Assembly (NCBI GenBank): GCA_025153775.1
Contig: JAOALC010000002.1
Span: 620,001-684,000, forward strand
Source: SAR92 clade bacterium H231
Lineage (GTDB): Bacteria; Pseudomonadota; Gammaproteobacteria; Pseudomonadales; Porticoccaceae
Length of the DNA: 64,000 nt
Direction: 5' to 3'
The number at the start of each line of letters is the position of its first letter. Position 1 is the first letter of the stretch. Shown piece by piece: positions 41,188 through 52,958 of the stretch. The translations under genes were made by a program, and so were the position numbers. The notes beneath the pieces are model-generated. The model was not told the DNA's origin, ran no database searches, and was given only the letters and a program-made list of their open reading frames with translations.

Positions 41188-41609
41188 CTGTATGGTTGGT
41201 GCTGGTCACGTTCGATTTAAAGTTTTTTGAAGGCACCTTTGTTTAAGGCATAAATTGTCGGTTAAACACTGGTTTTCTACTGTATATCCACAGGTTATCC
41301 CCAAAAATTGATTGTTTTTTAATCAGTTATTTCCTTTTTGTTGTTGATAAAAAAAACATTGTTTTTACCTAAAGCATTGATTTACATGGTTATTATATTT
41401 CTTCTGTCAATGAGGCTGTTTTTCGCTGTGTGGATAATCCCAATTACAGGGTATAGAATCCACACACATAGAAGAAATTAAAAAATAATAACGAAACTGC
41501 GGTTTTTCAGTTAATTAAAGCAGGGCTTTTAGGATATAGATCTACTCCGCTCTAAGGGAATGCTGTTTGATTATTTGAAAGCTCATTGGGTAATTTAAGG
41601 TTGTGTTAG
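41188..41609. other. dnaA upstream region with DnaA boxes
   Basis: A 422-bp AT-rich gap. One perfect DnaA box TGTGGATAA (41429-41437) and two one-mismatch boxes side by side, ATATCCACA (41284-41292) and TTATCCCCA (41295-41303); a weaker GAATCCACA at 41456-41464. Long T/A runs at 41310-41360 and 41478-41490. It serves at least as the autoregulated dnaA promoter, and is the alternative oriC since Pseudomonas oriC lies directly upstream of dnaA. No clear -35/-10 pair was found. Confidence 0.65.
41429..41437 (-). promoter_or_regulatory. Perfect DnaA box
   Basis: TGTGGATAA, the reverse complement of the consensus TTATCCACA, 172 bp before the dnaA start. High-affinity DnaA site by sequence. Confidence 0.8.
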
Positions 41610-43073
41610 ATGGGGTTTGATGTGCCAGAAACGGTTTGGTCTCGCTGTCAGAGTCAGCTCAAAGATGAGATGCCTGAACAGCAGTTTAATACCTGGATAA
41701 GGCCGCTAACTATTGAGCCTGGAAATGGTCCTACCACTGGTGATATTGGGGTCAAGTTAATTGCGCCAAATCGTTTTATTGAGGACTGGGTTAAGAGTAA
41801 GTTTTTTTCTCGCATTGAGGAGCTGTTTAACCAGCTGGGTGGTAGCTCAGTCTCTCTAGGTGTTACTGCCAGGCCCGCAAGGCAGCCTCAGTTCCAAAGC
41901 AAGACTTCAGATCAGTTCGGTTCCAACGGGTCGCTGGGGTCAGAGCGGTCGGTAATTTCTAATTCTAATGCTGATACTAACCAGCCGATAAGTGACTCCC
42001 AGATTATTGTCGATGCGCCAACAATTATTCGGTCGGCAGCTGAGAGCAGCCTTAAGACTAATTTAAATAGCAATTTCACCTTTGACAGTTTTGTTGAGGG
42101 TAAGTCCAATCAGCTGGCCTTTGCCGCTGCTCAACAGGTCGCTGAAAATCCCGGTGGATCCTATAACCCGCTGTTCATCTATGGCGGCGTTGGCTTGGGT
42201 AAAACCCACCTTATGCATGCGGTGGGTAATGCGCTCAAAGCTAAAAAACCTGACGCTAAAATTGTCTATCTGCACTCTGAGCGCTTTGTGGCCGATATGG
42301 TCAAGGCTCTGCAGTTGAAGGCAATTGACGAGTTTAAGCGCTTTTACCGCTCTGTGGATGCACTGTTGATCGATGATATTCAATTTTTTGCTGGTAAAGA
42401 GCGCTCACAGGAAGAGTTTTTCCATACCTACAATGCTTTGCTTGAGGGGGGGCAGCAGATGATTCTTACCTGCGACCGGTACCCCAAAGAAATTGACGGT
42501 GTAGAGGAGCGACTGAAGTCTCGATTTGGTTGGGGCTTAACCGTGGCGGTTGAGCCTCCTGAATTGGAGACTCGTGCCGCTATCCTGATCAATAAGGCGG
42601 AGCAGGCAGGTATGTCACTATCCAAGGATGCGGCATTTTTTATTGCCCAGCGTATTCGCTCTAATGTTCGTGAGCTGGAGGGGGCACTAAAAAGGGTGAT
42701 GGCCCATGCTCAGTTTACCGGTCGGGCAATTGATATAGATTTAATTCGTGAATCCCTGAAAGATCTGTTGGCACTTCAGGATAAGCTAGTTACCATAGAC
42801 AATATTCAGCGCGTGGTGGCTGACTACTATAAGCTTAAGATGTCGGACCTGCTGTCCAAGCGGCGCAGTCGATCGGTCGCGCGGCCCCGTCAGGTGGCCA
42901 TGTCTATAGCCAAAGAGCTTACCAATCACAGCTTGCCAGAAATTGGTGAGTCCTTTGGGGGTAGAGACCACACTACGGTGTTGCATGCTTGCCGCAAGGT
43001 GAAGGAGCTCGAAACCATAGATAGGGAAGTGCAAAGAGACCTTAAGAATCTCTACAGGACGCTATCAACCTGA
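41610..43073 (+). CDS. dnaA: Replication initiator DnaA
   Basis: AAA+ initiator that binds DnaA boxes and opens oriC. Domain I ([25 protein letters not shown]), Ser/Asn-rich linker II (about 90-150), AAA+ domain III with Walker [17 protein letters not shown] near residue 195 and [20 protein letters not shown], and DNA-binding domain IV with [20 protein letters not shown] and [15 protein letters not shown]. 487 residues. Leads dnaA-dnaN-recF-gyrB. Confidence 0.98.
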   Translation: MGFDVPETVWSRCQSQLKDEMPEQQFNTWIRPLTIEPGNGPTTGDIGVKLIAPNRFIEDWVKSKFFSRIEELFNQLGGSSVSLGVTARPARQPQFQSKTSDQFGSNGSLGSERSVISNSNADTNQPISDSQIIVDAPTIIRSAAESSLKTNLNSNFTFDSFVEGKSNQLAFAAAQQVAENPGGSYNPLFIYGGVGLGKTHLMHAVGNALKAKKPDAKIVYLHSERFVADMVKALQLKAIDEFKRFYRSVDALLIDDIQFFAGKERSQEEFFHTYNALLEGGQQMILTCDRYPKEIDGVEERLKSRFGWGLTVAVEPPELETRAAILINKAEQAGMSLSKDAAFFIAQRIRSNVRELEGALKRVMAHAQFTGRAIDIDLIRESLKDLLALQDKLVTIDNIQRVVADYYKLKMSDLLSKRRSRSVARPRQVAMSIAKELTNHSLPEIGESFGGRDHTTVLHACRKVKELETIDREVQRDLKNLYRTLST

Positions 43074-43126
43074 TTGGCGCCATTTAATAAATTACCTTTT
43101 TAGACAGTTGGAGCAGATAAGTTACC

Positions 43127-44224
43127 ATGAAATTTAGCCTTTCTCGCGAAGCGTTATTAAACCCGTTGCAGCTGGTTGTAGGTGTTGTAGAGCGCCGTCA
43201 GACCCTGCCCATTCTGTCCAATGTACTATTGAGCCTGCAGGGTAATCGTCTGTCCCTGACTGGTACCGACCTGGAAGTTGAAATAGTAGGCTCCACCGAA
43301 GTGGGCTCTGCGGGTGAGGAGGGCGAAGTAACGGTTTCAGCCCGCAAGTTCCTTGATATCTGTCGCTCTCTTCCCGAGGGGGCCAGCCTAGATTTTTCGA
43401 GCAGTGATGGTAAGGCCCAGTTAAAAAGTGGTCGCAGCAAATTTACCCTGGCAACACTTCCAGCCAATGAGTTTCCTTCGGTAGATGAGGGCGAGAAGTC
43501 TATTGAGTTTGGGGTTCAGGCGAGCACACTCAAGGCATTGATTGAGGCAACCTCTTTCGCTATGGCCCAGCAGGATGTCAGATACTACCTCAACGGCATG
43601 CTGTGGGAGGTGTCGACTAATAAGTTGCGCGCCGTAGCCACAGACGGCCATAGAATGGCTCTCTGTGACGGCGACTGTGAGGTTGAGGTTGAGGGCACTA
43701 TGACTGCCATTTTGCCCCGCAAAGGCATTATGGAGCTATCGCGTCTTTTGGGCGATGAAGAGGTGCAGCTGTCTATGGGGGCTAACCATATTCGTATTAC
43801 TGGCACTGACTACTGTTTTACTTCTAAATTGGTGGACGGTGCCTATCCTGACTATGACCGAGTTCTGCCCAAAGGTGGTGACAAGCAGGTGGTAGGTGAT
43901 CGCGCTGAGCTCAAGCAGGCCTTTGGGCGCACGGCAATCCTCTCTAACGAGAAGTACAGGGGTGTGCGCATATTGCTCTCCAATGGAGCGATTAAAATGG
44001 TTGCCAATAACCCTGAGCAGGAGGAGGCGGAGGAAGAGGTCTCAGTAAATTACGCTGGCGATGACCTGGAAATAGGCTTTAATGTGAGCTATCTGCTTGA
44101 TGTGCTCAATGTTCTTAAGGGCTCAGAGATCCGCTTTACTCTGTCTGACTCCAATAGCAGTGCGCTGGTTGAAGATGCCGCCAATGGCGCTGCTGTCTAT
44201 GTCGTTATGCCAATGAGGCTGTAA
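43127..44224 (+). CDS. dnaN: DNA polymerase III beta sliding clamp
   Basis: Ring-shaped processivity clamp. Three homologous clamp domains; MKFSLSREALLNPLQLVVGVVERRQTLPILSNVL-type N terminus (KFSLSREALLNPLQ), ATDGHRMALC in the middle, and ending in PMRL, the conserved VMPMRL tail that lines the binding pocket. 365 residues. 53 bp behind dnaA. Confidence 0.98.
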   Translation: MKFSLSREALLNPLQLVVGVVERRQTLPILSNVLLSLQGNRLSLTGTDLEVEIVGSTEVGSAGEEGEVTVSARKFLDICRSLPEGASLDFSSSDGKAQLKSGRSKFTLATLPANEFPSVDEGEKSIEFGVQASTLKALIEATSFAMAQQDVRYYLNGMLWEVSTNKLRAVATDGHRMALCDGDCEVEVEGTMTAILPRKGIMELSRLLGDEEVQLSMGANHIRITGTDYCFTSKLVDGAYPDYDRVLPKGGDKQVVGDRAELKQAFGRTAILSNEKYRGVRILLSNGAIKMVANNPEQEEAEEEVSVNYAGDDLEIGFNVSYLLDVLNVLKGSEIRFTLSDSNSSALVEDAANGAAVYVVMPMRL

Positions 44225-44266
44225 TCTTGGTTAACGCCGCTCCTTTACTAAAGTAATCAGTCATCC

Positions 44267-45355
44267 ATGCGTCTGTCTCGCTTGGATGTTCTACAAGTAA
44301 GAAATCTTGCCAGTGTCCAAATAGACTGCCATCCGGGAGCCAATGTGATTTATGGCTCAAATGGCAGCGGTAAAACCAGCCTGCTCGAGGCTATCTATAT
44401 TCTTGGCCGCGGCCGTTCCTTTAAGCACAGAGATTTGCGAGTCGTGGTCAATAAGTTGGCCGATGAGCTTGTGGTCTCCGCCCGCATAGAGCGGGAAATA
44501 TCTAAAACCAGTCACCAGCTGGGCATCCGGCGCACAGCCCAGGGCAAGTTCGAAGCACGCATTGATGGCAAGTCGCTGCAGTCAGCGGCGCAGCTGGTAG
44601 AGGAGCTGCCTTTGCAGCTTATCGATGCCCATAGCTTTACTCTTTTAGAAGGTGGCCCCCTACAGCGACGGCAGTTTTTGGATTGGGGTGTGTTCCACGT
44701 GGAACATGGCTACACAAACCTTTGGAGGCGCTTCCAAAAAGCGTTAAAACAGCGCAATCAACTGCTTCGACATGGTAGAATGGGCGAAGATACATTAGCT
44801 GCCTGGACGGCTGAGCTTCTCCCTTTGGCGGAGCAGGTAACAGACTACCGTCAGCGCTATTTGTTGGAGTTGTCAGGTATTGTAAAGCAGGTGGCTTCGT
44901 CCTTTGATGGCTTGGGCGAGGTGGAGCTTGAGTACTACCAGGGTTGGGCAGAAGGCCAGGCCCTAGCTCAGGTTTTTGAGCTGGATCGCAAGAGAGATAT
45001 GGCTCTGGGTAGTACCAACCACGGAGCCCATAAGGCTGATATCCGCATCAAGGTTGATGGTGCTGTTGCAGCAGAGGTGTTATCTAGAGGCCAGACCAAG
45101 CTTTTGGTTTATGCTTTAAAGCTGGCTCAGGCAGCCCATTATCGAGAGAGGATGGGCCAGTCCTGCTTGTTTTTGTTAGATGACTTGCCTGCCGAATTGG
45201 ATTATGAACACAGGGCGCAGGTAATTGCCTGCCTTAACAGGTTAGATTGCCAGTACTTTATGACTGGTGTGGATAAACAAGATTTTCAGATGTTGGTGGA
45301 TGGAATGGCGCACCAAATGTTCCACATGGAACATGGTGTTGCTTCGGCGGATTGA
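44267..45355 (+). CDS. recF: Recombination mediator RecF
   Basis: ABC/SMC-like ATPase that helps load RecA at gaps. Walker A GSNGSGKTSLLEAIYILGRGRSF, the signature VLSRGQTKLLVYALKLAQ and Walker B CLFLLDDLPAELD. 362 residues. Two parS-like 16-mers lie inside the gene, both read in the same frame as FHVEHG (about residue 144) and FHMEHG (about residue 353), so ParB binding sites are embedded in the protein sequence. Confidence 0.97.
   Translation: MRLSRLDVLQVRNLASVQIDCHPGANVIYGSNGSGKTSLLEAIYILGRGRSFKHRDLRVVVNKLADELVVSARIEREISKTSHQLGIRRTAQGKFEARIDGKSLQSAAQLVEELPLQLIDAHSFTLLEGGPLQRRQFLDWGVFHVEHGYTNLWRRFQKALKQRNQLLRHGRMGEDTLAAWTAELLPLAEQVTDYRQRYLLELSGIVKQVASSFDGLGEVELEYYQGWAEGQALAQVFELDRKRDMALGSTNHGAHKADIRIKVDGAVAAEVLSRGQTKLLVYALKLAQAAHYRERMGQSCLFLLDDLPAELDYEHRAQVIACLNRLDCQYFMTGVDKQDFQMLVDGMAHQMFHMEHGVASAD
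44691..44706. promoter_or_regulatory. parS: parS centromere site 1
   Basis: TGTTCCACGTGGAACA, a perfect 16-bp palindrome equal to the known Pseudomonas-type parS. Inside recF, about 10.5 kb from parAB and 7-8 kb from the candidate origin, a normal distance for chromosomal parS. Confidence 0.93.
45318..45333. promoter_or_regulatory. parS: parS centromere site 2 (one-base variant)
   Basis: TGTTCCACATGGAACA differs from site 1 at one central base (G to A), which breaks the CG centre. It is 627 bp from site 1, near the 3' end of recF. Probably a weaker ParB site. Confidence 0.7.
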
Positions 45356-45373
45356 ATAACGGGAAAAGAATAA

Positions 45374-47791
<2,418 letters not shown>

Positions 47792-47799
47792 AATCAATA

Positions 47800-47831
47800 A
47801 AACCTATTAATATTACCTAATTAATAGGTTT
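47800..47831. terminator. AT-rich hairpin behind gyrB, possible bidirectional terminator
   Basis: AAACCTATTAAT-ATTACCTA-ATTAATAGGTTT: 12-bp perfect arms with an 8-nt loop, only three G-C pairs. It starts 9 bp behind gyrB and overlaps the end of the small minus-strand gene. Low GC makes efficient termination uncertain. Confidence 0.45.
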
Positions 47832-47990
47832 CCACACATCTCTGTCTGTAGCTCGCCGTCCGCTGTTTTGGCGGCGATCCTCTTTTAGGGGTTCAAACCT
47901 GACCTCTTCTCTGCGATCTGGAATGACTCTTCGATTCTTGTGGCGCTTCTCTATGGGGCTGGGTCGTTTGGTGTTTTTGCGGTTATCCAT
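47817..47990 (-). CDS. Small highly charged Arg-rich protein, unknown
   Basis: About 57 residues beginning MDNRKNTKRPSPIEKRHKN. Nearly all polar, with repeated RR motifs (NRRVIPDRREEVRFEP, EDRRQNSGRRATD). No cysteine, membrane helix or known domain, but the DRREEVRFEP...DRRQ...GRR pattern reminds me of short conserved proteins in gammaproteobacteria. ATG 47990 has AAGGA 10 nt upstream; ATG 48002 is the alternative. Convergent with gyrB. Likely disordered and possibly nucleic-acid binding; function unknown. Confidence 0.65.
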   Translation of the reverse strand: MDNRKNTKRPSPIEKRHKNRRVIPDRREEVRFEPLKEDRRQNSGRRATDRDVWKPIN

Positions 47991-48083
47991 CGATTTAGGC
48001 ATCCTTTTGCTGGCTGCGCTACTGGCAGCAATAAACTGGATTGTATCCTCAATAAATAGAGTATTTTGTGCTCGGGTTGGCAG

Positions 48084-48797
48084 CTAGAGTGCGTTGTTGA
48101 TCCAGTCTCGGGCCTCAGCTGTGAGTTCCCTTGGGTCCTTGGAACTGCTATCGATAAGCGGGCCTATATGCATATAAATGGTTCCAGGCCGCTTAATCCA
48201 GCTATCCCGCGGCCAGTGATGTCCAGCATTATGGGCCACTGGCACTATGGGCACGCCGGCTTTTTTGGCCAGGGCAGCACCGCTGGTTTTAAACTCGCCT
48301 AGCTGCTCAGTACTTACTCTGGTTCCCTCAGGGTAAATCACCACCCTGTTGCCTGCTGCCAGGCGCCGAACTCCCTGCTTCAATACAAACCGAATGGCCT
48401 TTGCTGGCCTGGAGCGCTTTATAGCAATCGGCTGCATAAGCGCCAGCGCCCATCCAAACAGGGGTATCCATAGTAGCCCACGCTTTAAAATAACGCTGGC
48501 GGGCTGGAAGTACCACTGCAGATAGAAGGTTTCCCAGGTACTCTGGTGGTTACTGAGAACTAGGCAGGGACCATGGGGTACATTGTTTTCACCGCTGACT
48601 ACAATATGAATGTTGCAGGTTAGGCGCAACCACAGCATGGACAGCTGATTGCCTGTGGTGGCTATATGCTGAAGAATTGGAAAGGGCAGAAAACACAGAA
48701 GGCAGGCTAGAGCACTCATCAGTGCTACCACAGCGACAAAGCCGACATAAAAGATTGCCGATCTTAGCGCCCACCACCAGAGCTTTGCCCTTTCCAT
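48084..48797 (-). CDS. plsC: 1-acyl-sn-glycerol-3-phosphate acyltransferase
   Basis: Acylates lysophosphatidic acid to phosphatidic acid at the inner membrane. One or two N-terminal membrane helices (about 12-40), catalytic NHQSTWE (HX4E, the Asp of HX4D replaced), and YPEGTRVS with the downstream PIVPVAHNAG. 237 residues. Pseudomonas has an acyltransferase in the same place between gyrB and glyS. The gmhB gene found there is missing here. Confidence 0.9.
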   Translation of the reverse strand: MERAKLWWWALRSAIFYVGFVAVVALMSALACLLCFLPFPILQHIATTGNQLSMLWLRLTCNIHIVVSGENNVPHGPCLVLSNHQSTWETFYLQWYFQPASVILKRGLLWIPLFGWALALMQPIAIKRSRPAKAIRFVLKQGVRRLAAGNRVVIYPEGTRVSTEQLGEFKTSGAALAKKAGVPIVPVAHNAGHHWPRDSWIKRPGTIYMHIGPLIDSSSKDPRELTAEARDWINNAL

Positions 48798-48841
48798 GTT
48801 TAGCTTACCTGTTAGTACGGCCTGAACCTGGCCCCTGTTGG

Positions 48842-50935
48842 TTACTTTGCCGGTGCCAGCTGGGAGATATCTGCAACATTGATAAACAGCTGCCTTAGGT
48901 TGTGTAATAAAGCCAGGCGATTGTTGCGCACCTGAATATCCTCCGCCATCACCATTACATCGTCAAAAAACCTATCCACAGGTTCACGGAGTTTAGCTAG
49001 CTGACTGAGAACACCAGTGTAATCCCGCTGTGCAAATAACGGCGCGACCACCTGAGTGAGACGATCGATCTCAGCGGCTAACAGCTGTTCTGCATTCTCC
49101 TGGAGTAGCTTGGGATCAATGGCAGCAGGACTACTGGTACCCAGCTGTTTGGCAAGTATATTGGACACTCGCTTGTTAGCTGCTGCCAGGGAAACAGCCT
49201 CGGGTAACTGAGAAAACCGCTGCACCGCCTGTATTCTGGCATTGATATCCAGTGGGTTAGATAGGCCCAGAGAGGACACTGCAGAAAACACCTCTGAGCT
49301 TATTCCCTCTTCCTTATACCATGCTTTAAAGCGCTCTAAAATATAAGTAAGTACTTGCTCACATAACTCATCACCAGACAGTTTAGCTCCGCTGAGATCG
49401 GCAAATTGATCAGCAGCGCTGCTGATTGCCTGAGTTAAATCCAGATCAACATCCCGTTCGATAATAATCCTTAATACACCCAGGCTGGCACGACGCAGGG
49501 CAAAAGGATCTCTGGATCCAGAGGGCTGTTGGCCAATACTAAATATACCCACCAGGCTATCTAGACGATCGGCCAGTGCCAGGGTGGCGCCCGTGGCTGT
49601 ACTGGGGATCAGATCGCCAGCAAAGCGCGGCAGATACTGTTCGAACATCGCTTCAGCCACTTCTTTGGGCTCGCCATCATTGACAGCATAGTCGCGACCC
49701 ATGGAGCCCTGCAGGTCGTCAAACTCACCCACCATATCGGTCACCAGATCAGACTTACAGAGTTCTGCGGCTCGGCGAGCGAGCGCTTTTTCAGCGCCGG
49801 TGCTATCACATAGACTCTCTGCCAGTGCGGCAACACGTTCAGTTTTGTTATACAGGGAGCCCAGAGCAACCTGGAATACCACCTGTTTAAGTGAATCGCG
49901 ACGACTTTCCAGGGTAGTTTTTTTATCGTTACTATAGAAAAATGCGGCATCAGCGAGGCGGGGGCGAATAACTCGCTCATTGCCACTGATAACCTGGCCG
50001 GGATCCAGGCTCTCAATATTGGCCACGGTAATAAACGCGGATATCAGCTTGCCCTCAGCATCAACCAGATGAAAATATTTTTGATGCTCCTTCATGGATG
50101 AAATCAGTGCCTGGGCAGGCACCTCTAAAAAATGTTCGTCAAAACGCCCCATCAGAGGCACGGGCCATTCATTGAGTGCGCTGACCTCATCCAGCAGATC
50201 CCTATCAATTACAGCTATGCCCTCCACTTGGGCTGCCAGCTGCTCAACGCCGCTGCGAATAATCTCTCGGCGCTTGGCAAAATCTGCGATCACATAGGCG
50301 TCCTGTAGCTGTTGAACATAGGACTGCGGCGATTCAATCACAATATTTCCGCTGCTGTGAAATCTATGGCCGCGACTGACATTGCCTGAGGTTACCCCCA
50401 ACAGCGTCTCCTCACAGACCTGGCCATCGAACAGCAGTACCGCCCACTGTACCGGGCGGACAAACTCTTCCTTGCTGCTGCCCCAGCGCATGCGCTTTGG
50501 AATAGGCAGAGCGCTAAGCGAGCCGTTGATCACATCGGCCAGCAGAGTTTTGGTCTGGGCGCCCGTCTCTGTGCGTCTAACACAGAGTTTGTCCTGTTGC
50601 CCATCATTCTCAATATGCTGATTTAATTCGCTAACCAGTAGATCGTTTTTCTTGGCAAAGGCTTCGGCAGCTCGGGTCGGCTGGCCCTCAGCATCGAAGG
50701 CAACCCCAACGGGCGGTCCCCAGGCAACCAGTTCAGCATTGGGTGCCTGGGTATCCAGGCTGTTGATCACCAGCGCCAGACGGCGGGGGGCTGCATAGGC
50801 CGTCACCTCACCAAAGCTTAAATTCTCAGCTTTTAGGCGATCCACAATACCCTGGGTAAAGGCATTCGATAGGGACAGCAGCGCTTTGGGCGGCAACTCT
50901 TCGGTGCCAAGTTCAACCAGAAAATCTGCACTCAT
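48842..50935 (-). CDS. glyS: Glycine-tRNA ligase beta subunit
   Basis: Beta chain of the (alpha beta)2 glycyl-tRNA synthetase, holding tRNA recognition. Begins [16 protein letters not shown]; has [42 protein letters not shown] and a C-terminal DALR-like anticodon-binding domain ([16 protein letters not shown]). 697 residues. Its ATG overlaps the glyQ stop by 4 bp. Confidence 0.97.
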   Translation of the reverse strand: MSADFLVELGTEELPPKALLSLSNAFTQGIVDRLKAENLSFGEVTAYAAPRRLALVINSLDTQAPNAELVAWGPPVGVAFDAEGQPTRAAEAFAKKNDLLVSELNQHIENDGQQDKLCVRRTETGAQTKTLLADVINGSLSALPIPKRMRWGSSKEEFVRPVQWAVLLFDGQVCEETLLGVTSGNVSRGHRFHSSGNIVIESPQSYVQQLQDAYVIADFAKRREIIRSGVEQLAAQVEGIAVIDRDLLDEVSALNEWPVPLMGRFDEHFLEVPAQALISSMKEHQKYFHLVDAEGKLISAFITVANIESLDPGQVISGNERVIRPRLADAAFFYSNDKKTTLESRRDSLKQVVFQVALGSLYNKTERVAALAESLCDSTGAEKALARRAAELCKSDLVTDMVGEFDDLQGSMGRDYAVNDGEPKEVAEAMFEQYLPRFAGDLIPSTATGATLALADRLDSLVGIFSIGQQPSGSRDPFALRRASLGVLRIIIERDVDLDLTQAISSAADQFADLSGAKLSGDELCEQVLTYILERFKAWYKEEGISSEVFSAVSSLGLSNPLDINARIQAVQRFSQLPEAVSLAAANKRVSNILAKQLGTSSPAAIDPKLLQENAEQLLAAEIDRLTQVVAPLFAQRDYTGVLSQLAKLREPVDRFFDDVMVMAEDIQVRNNRLALLHNLRQLFINVADISQLAPAK

Positions 50936-51888
50936 TTCGATTCTCCTGGAGCAGCCTGCTTGGCCAATACCTCAGCCGCAATAGCTTTATCGGCGAGAGG
51001 GAAGCCCGCAGCCATGCGCGAATCGAAATAACCCTGGGCCACGCCGCGGGCCAATGTGCGCACACGCAATATATATCGCTGACGCTCTGTTACTGAGATC
51101 GCCTTGCGGGCATCCAGCAGGTTAAATGTATGGGATGCCTTCATTACCATTTCATAAGCAGGCAGTGGCAGCTGTGATTCAGTCAGCCTCTGAGCGTCTT
51201 TTTCATACTGGTCAAAGGCAGTAAATAAAAAGTCTACATCTGCATGCTCAAAGTTAAATTGGGACATTTCTCGTTCGTTTTGCAGAAACACATCACCGTA
51301 GCTAACATCACCCTGGGGGCCATGGGCCCAGACCAGATCATAGATACTGTCGACACCCTGCAAATACATGGCGATACGCTCCAGACCATAGGTAATTTCG
51401 CCAGTGACTGGATAGCATTCAAGGCCGCCTACCTGCTGGAAATAGGTAAACTGGGACACTTCCATGCCATTTAGCCAAATTTCCCAGCCAAGACCCCAGG
51501 CTCCCAGCGTGGGCGACTCCCAGTTATCCTCAACAAAGCGCACATCGTGCACCAGCGTATCTATGCCAAGATTTTGCAATGAACCCAGATACAGTTCCTG
51601 AAATTCAGCAGGAGAGGGCTTCATCACCACCTGAAACTGGTAGTAGTGCTGCAGGCGATTGGGGTTTTCCCCATAGCGGCCATCTGTGGGCCTGCGGCTA
51701 GGCTGTACATAGGCAGCATTCCATACCTCAGGACCAATAGAGCGCAAAAAGGTCGCCGGATGGAATGTTCCCGCTCCTACTTCCATATCCAGAGGTTGCA
51801 TTACTACGCAGCCCTGGTCTGCCCAGTACTGCTGAAGTCTTGCTATAAGTTCCTGAAAAGTATCAGGGGGAGCACAGAGATTGCTCAC
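50932..51888 (-). CDS. glyQ: Glycine-tRNA ligase alpha subunit
   Basis: Catalytic class II core of glycyl-tRNA synthetase. [22 protein letters not shown] and [30 protein letters not shown] are nearly invariant in GlyQ. I choose GTG 51888 ([14 protein letters not shown]), 6 nt after AGGTGA; GTG 51897 overlaps that site. About 318 residues. Divergent from galU with about 170 bp between. Confidence 0.96.
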   Translation of the reverse strand: MSNLCAPPDTFQELIARLQQYWADQGCVVMQPLDMEVGAGTFHPATFLRSIGPEVWNAAYVQPSRRPTDGRYGENPNRLQHYYQFQVVMKPSPAEFQELYLGSLQNLGIDTLVHDVRFVEDNWESPTLGAWGLGWEIWLNGMEVSQFTYFQQVGGLECYPVTGEITYGLERIAMYLQGVDSIYDLVWAHGPQGDVSYGDVFLQNEREMSQFNFEHADVDFLFTAFDQYEKDAQRLTESQLPLPAYEMVMKASHTFNLLDARKAISVTERQRYILRVRTLARGVAQGYFDSRMAAGFPLADKAIAAEVLAKQAAPGESK

Positions 51889-52013
51889 GCATATCACCTA
51901 CAAATGTTGTTGCCAATCAGAGAAGCGGCAATTATAAGCCCGGAAAACGAGAAAGATAGGGCAATCCATAGCTAATGAATCTATTTGATGGCGTAGAGCC
52001 AACCAATTATGGA

Positions 52014-52019
52014 TATAAT
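52014..52019 (+). promoter_or_regulatory. -10 element upstream of galU
   Basis: Perfect TATAAT, 43 bp before the galU ATG. No good -35 at 17 bp; a TTGATG lies 23 bp upstream. Part of the divergent glyQ/galU promoter region. Confidence 0.45.
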
Positions 52020-52061
52020 GCGGCCTCACAAACTAATGATCATTTGTTAAAGGAGTATGCA

Positions 52062-52958
52062 ATGGACCATGTGAAGCGTGGCGACAGGGTTAGGAAGGCG
52101 GTGTTCCCAGTAGCTGGTATGGGAACCAGATTTTTACCGGCGACCAAAGCCAGCCCTAAGGAAATGATGCCTGTAGTCGACAAACCACTGATCCAATATG
52201 CAGTTGAGGAAGCCGTAGAAGCTGGTATTACAGAGTTAATTTTTGTTACAGGGCGTACCAAACGCAGCATTGCTGATCATTTTGACAAAGCCTATGAGCT
52301 GGAGCACCAGCTAGAGCAGCGCGGCAAAAAAGCGCTGTTGGATATTGCACAGAACGTTGTGCCCAAAGGGGTCAGCTGCACCTATATCCGTCAGACCGAG
52401 GCCCTGGGCCTGGGCCATGCCGTCTCTACAGCAGCCCACCTGGTTGGCGACGAGCCCTTTGCAGTGCTGTTGGCCGACGATTTAATTCATCATCCCAAGG
52501 GCGCCATGAAGCAGATGGTGGAGATCTACGATTTTTACAAAAGCTCTGTGATTGCAGTACAGAAAGTGCCTGGGCCTGAAATCTCTTCCTATGGTGTGAT
52601 CAGTGGCAGCAAGCAGACCGACCGAGTGTACCTGCTGGACGAAATTGTGGAGAAGCCCGCCCATGAGGACGCGCCCTCTGATATGGGTGTGACCGGTCGC
52701 TATATCTTTACACCTCAGCTGTTTACTCATTTAGCGGCTCTAAAACCTGGCGCCGGAGGGGAGTTTCAGCTGACCGATGCGATTCAGACACTGCTTGCCG
52801 AGGAGCAGGTGCTAGCCTATGAATATGAGGGCATTCGCTATGACTGTGGCAGTAAAATGGGCCTGTTAAAAGCTAATATTGAGCTGGGCCTAGAGCATAA
52901 GGAAATCGGCGATGAGCTGCGCCAGTATCTGCAAAACGAGCTACCTGGCAAGCTGTGA
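52062..52958 (+). CDS. galU: UTP-glucose-1-phosphate uridylyltransferase
   Basis: Makes UDP-glucose. VRKAVFPVAGMGTRFLPATKASPKEMMPVVDKP is the nucleotide-binding signature; FAVLLADDLIHH carries the metal-binding Asp; EIVEKPAHEDAPSDMGVTGRYIFTP and YDCGSKMGLLKA follow. AAGGAG lies 6 nt before ATG 52062. The open frame extends to 51975 but those 29 residues are not GalU-like and cover the promoter. About 298 residues. Confidence 0.96.
   Translation: MDHVKRGDRVRKAVFPVAGMGTRFLPATKASPKEMMPVVDKPLIQYAVEEAVEAGITELIFVTGRTKRSIADHFDKAYELEHQLEQRGKKALLDIAQNVVPKGVSCTYIRQTEALGLGHAVSTAAHLVGDEPFAVLLADDLIHHPKGAMKQMVEIYDFYKSSVIAVQKVPGPEISSYGVISGSKQTDRVYLLDEIVEKPAHEDAPSDMGVTGRYIFTPQLFTHLAALKPGAGGEFQLTDAIQTLLAEEQVLAYEYEGIRYDCGSKMGLLKANIELGLEHKEIGDELRQYLQNELPGKL

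Noticed and set aside
51975-52061. 29-codon extension of galU
   Set aside because: Covers the TATAAT promoter element and lacks a ribosome binding site, while ATG 52062 has AAGGAG.
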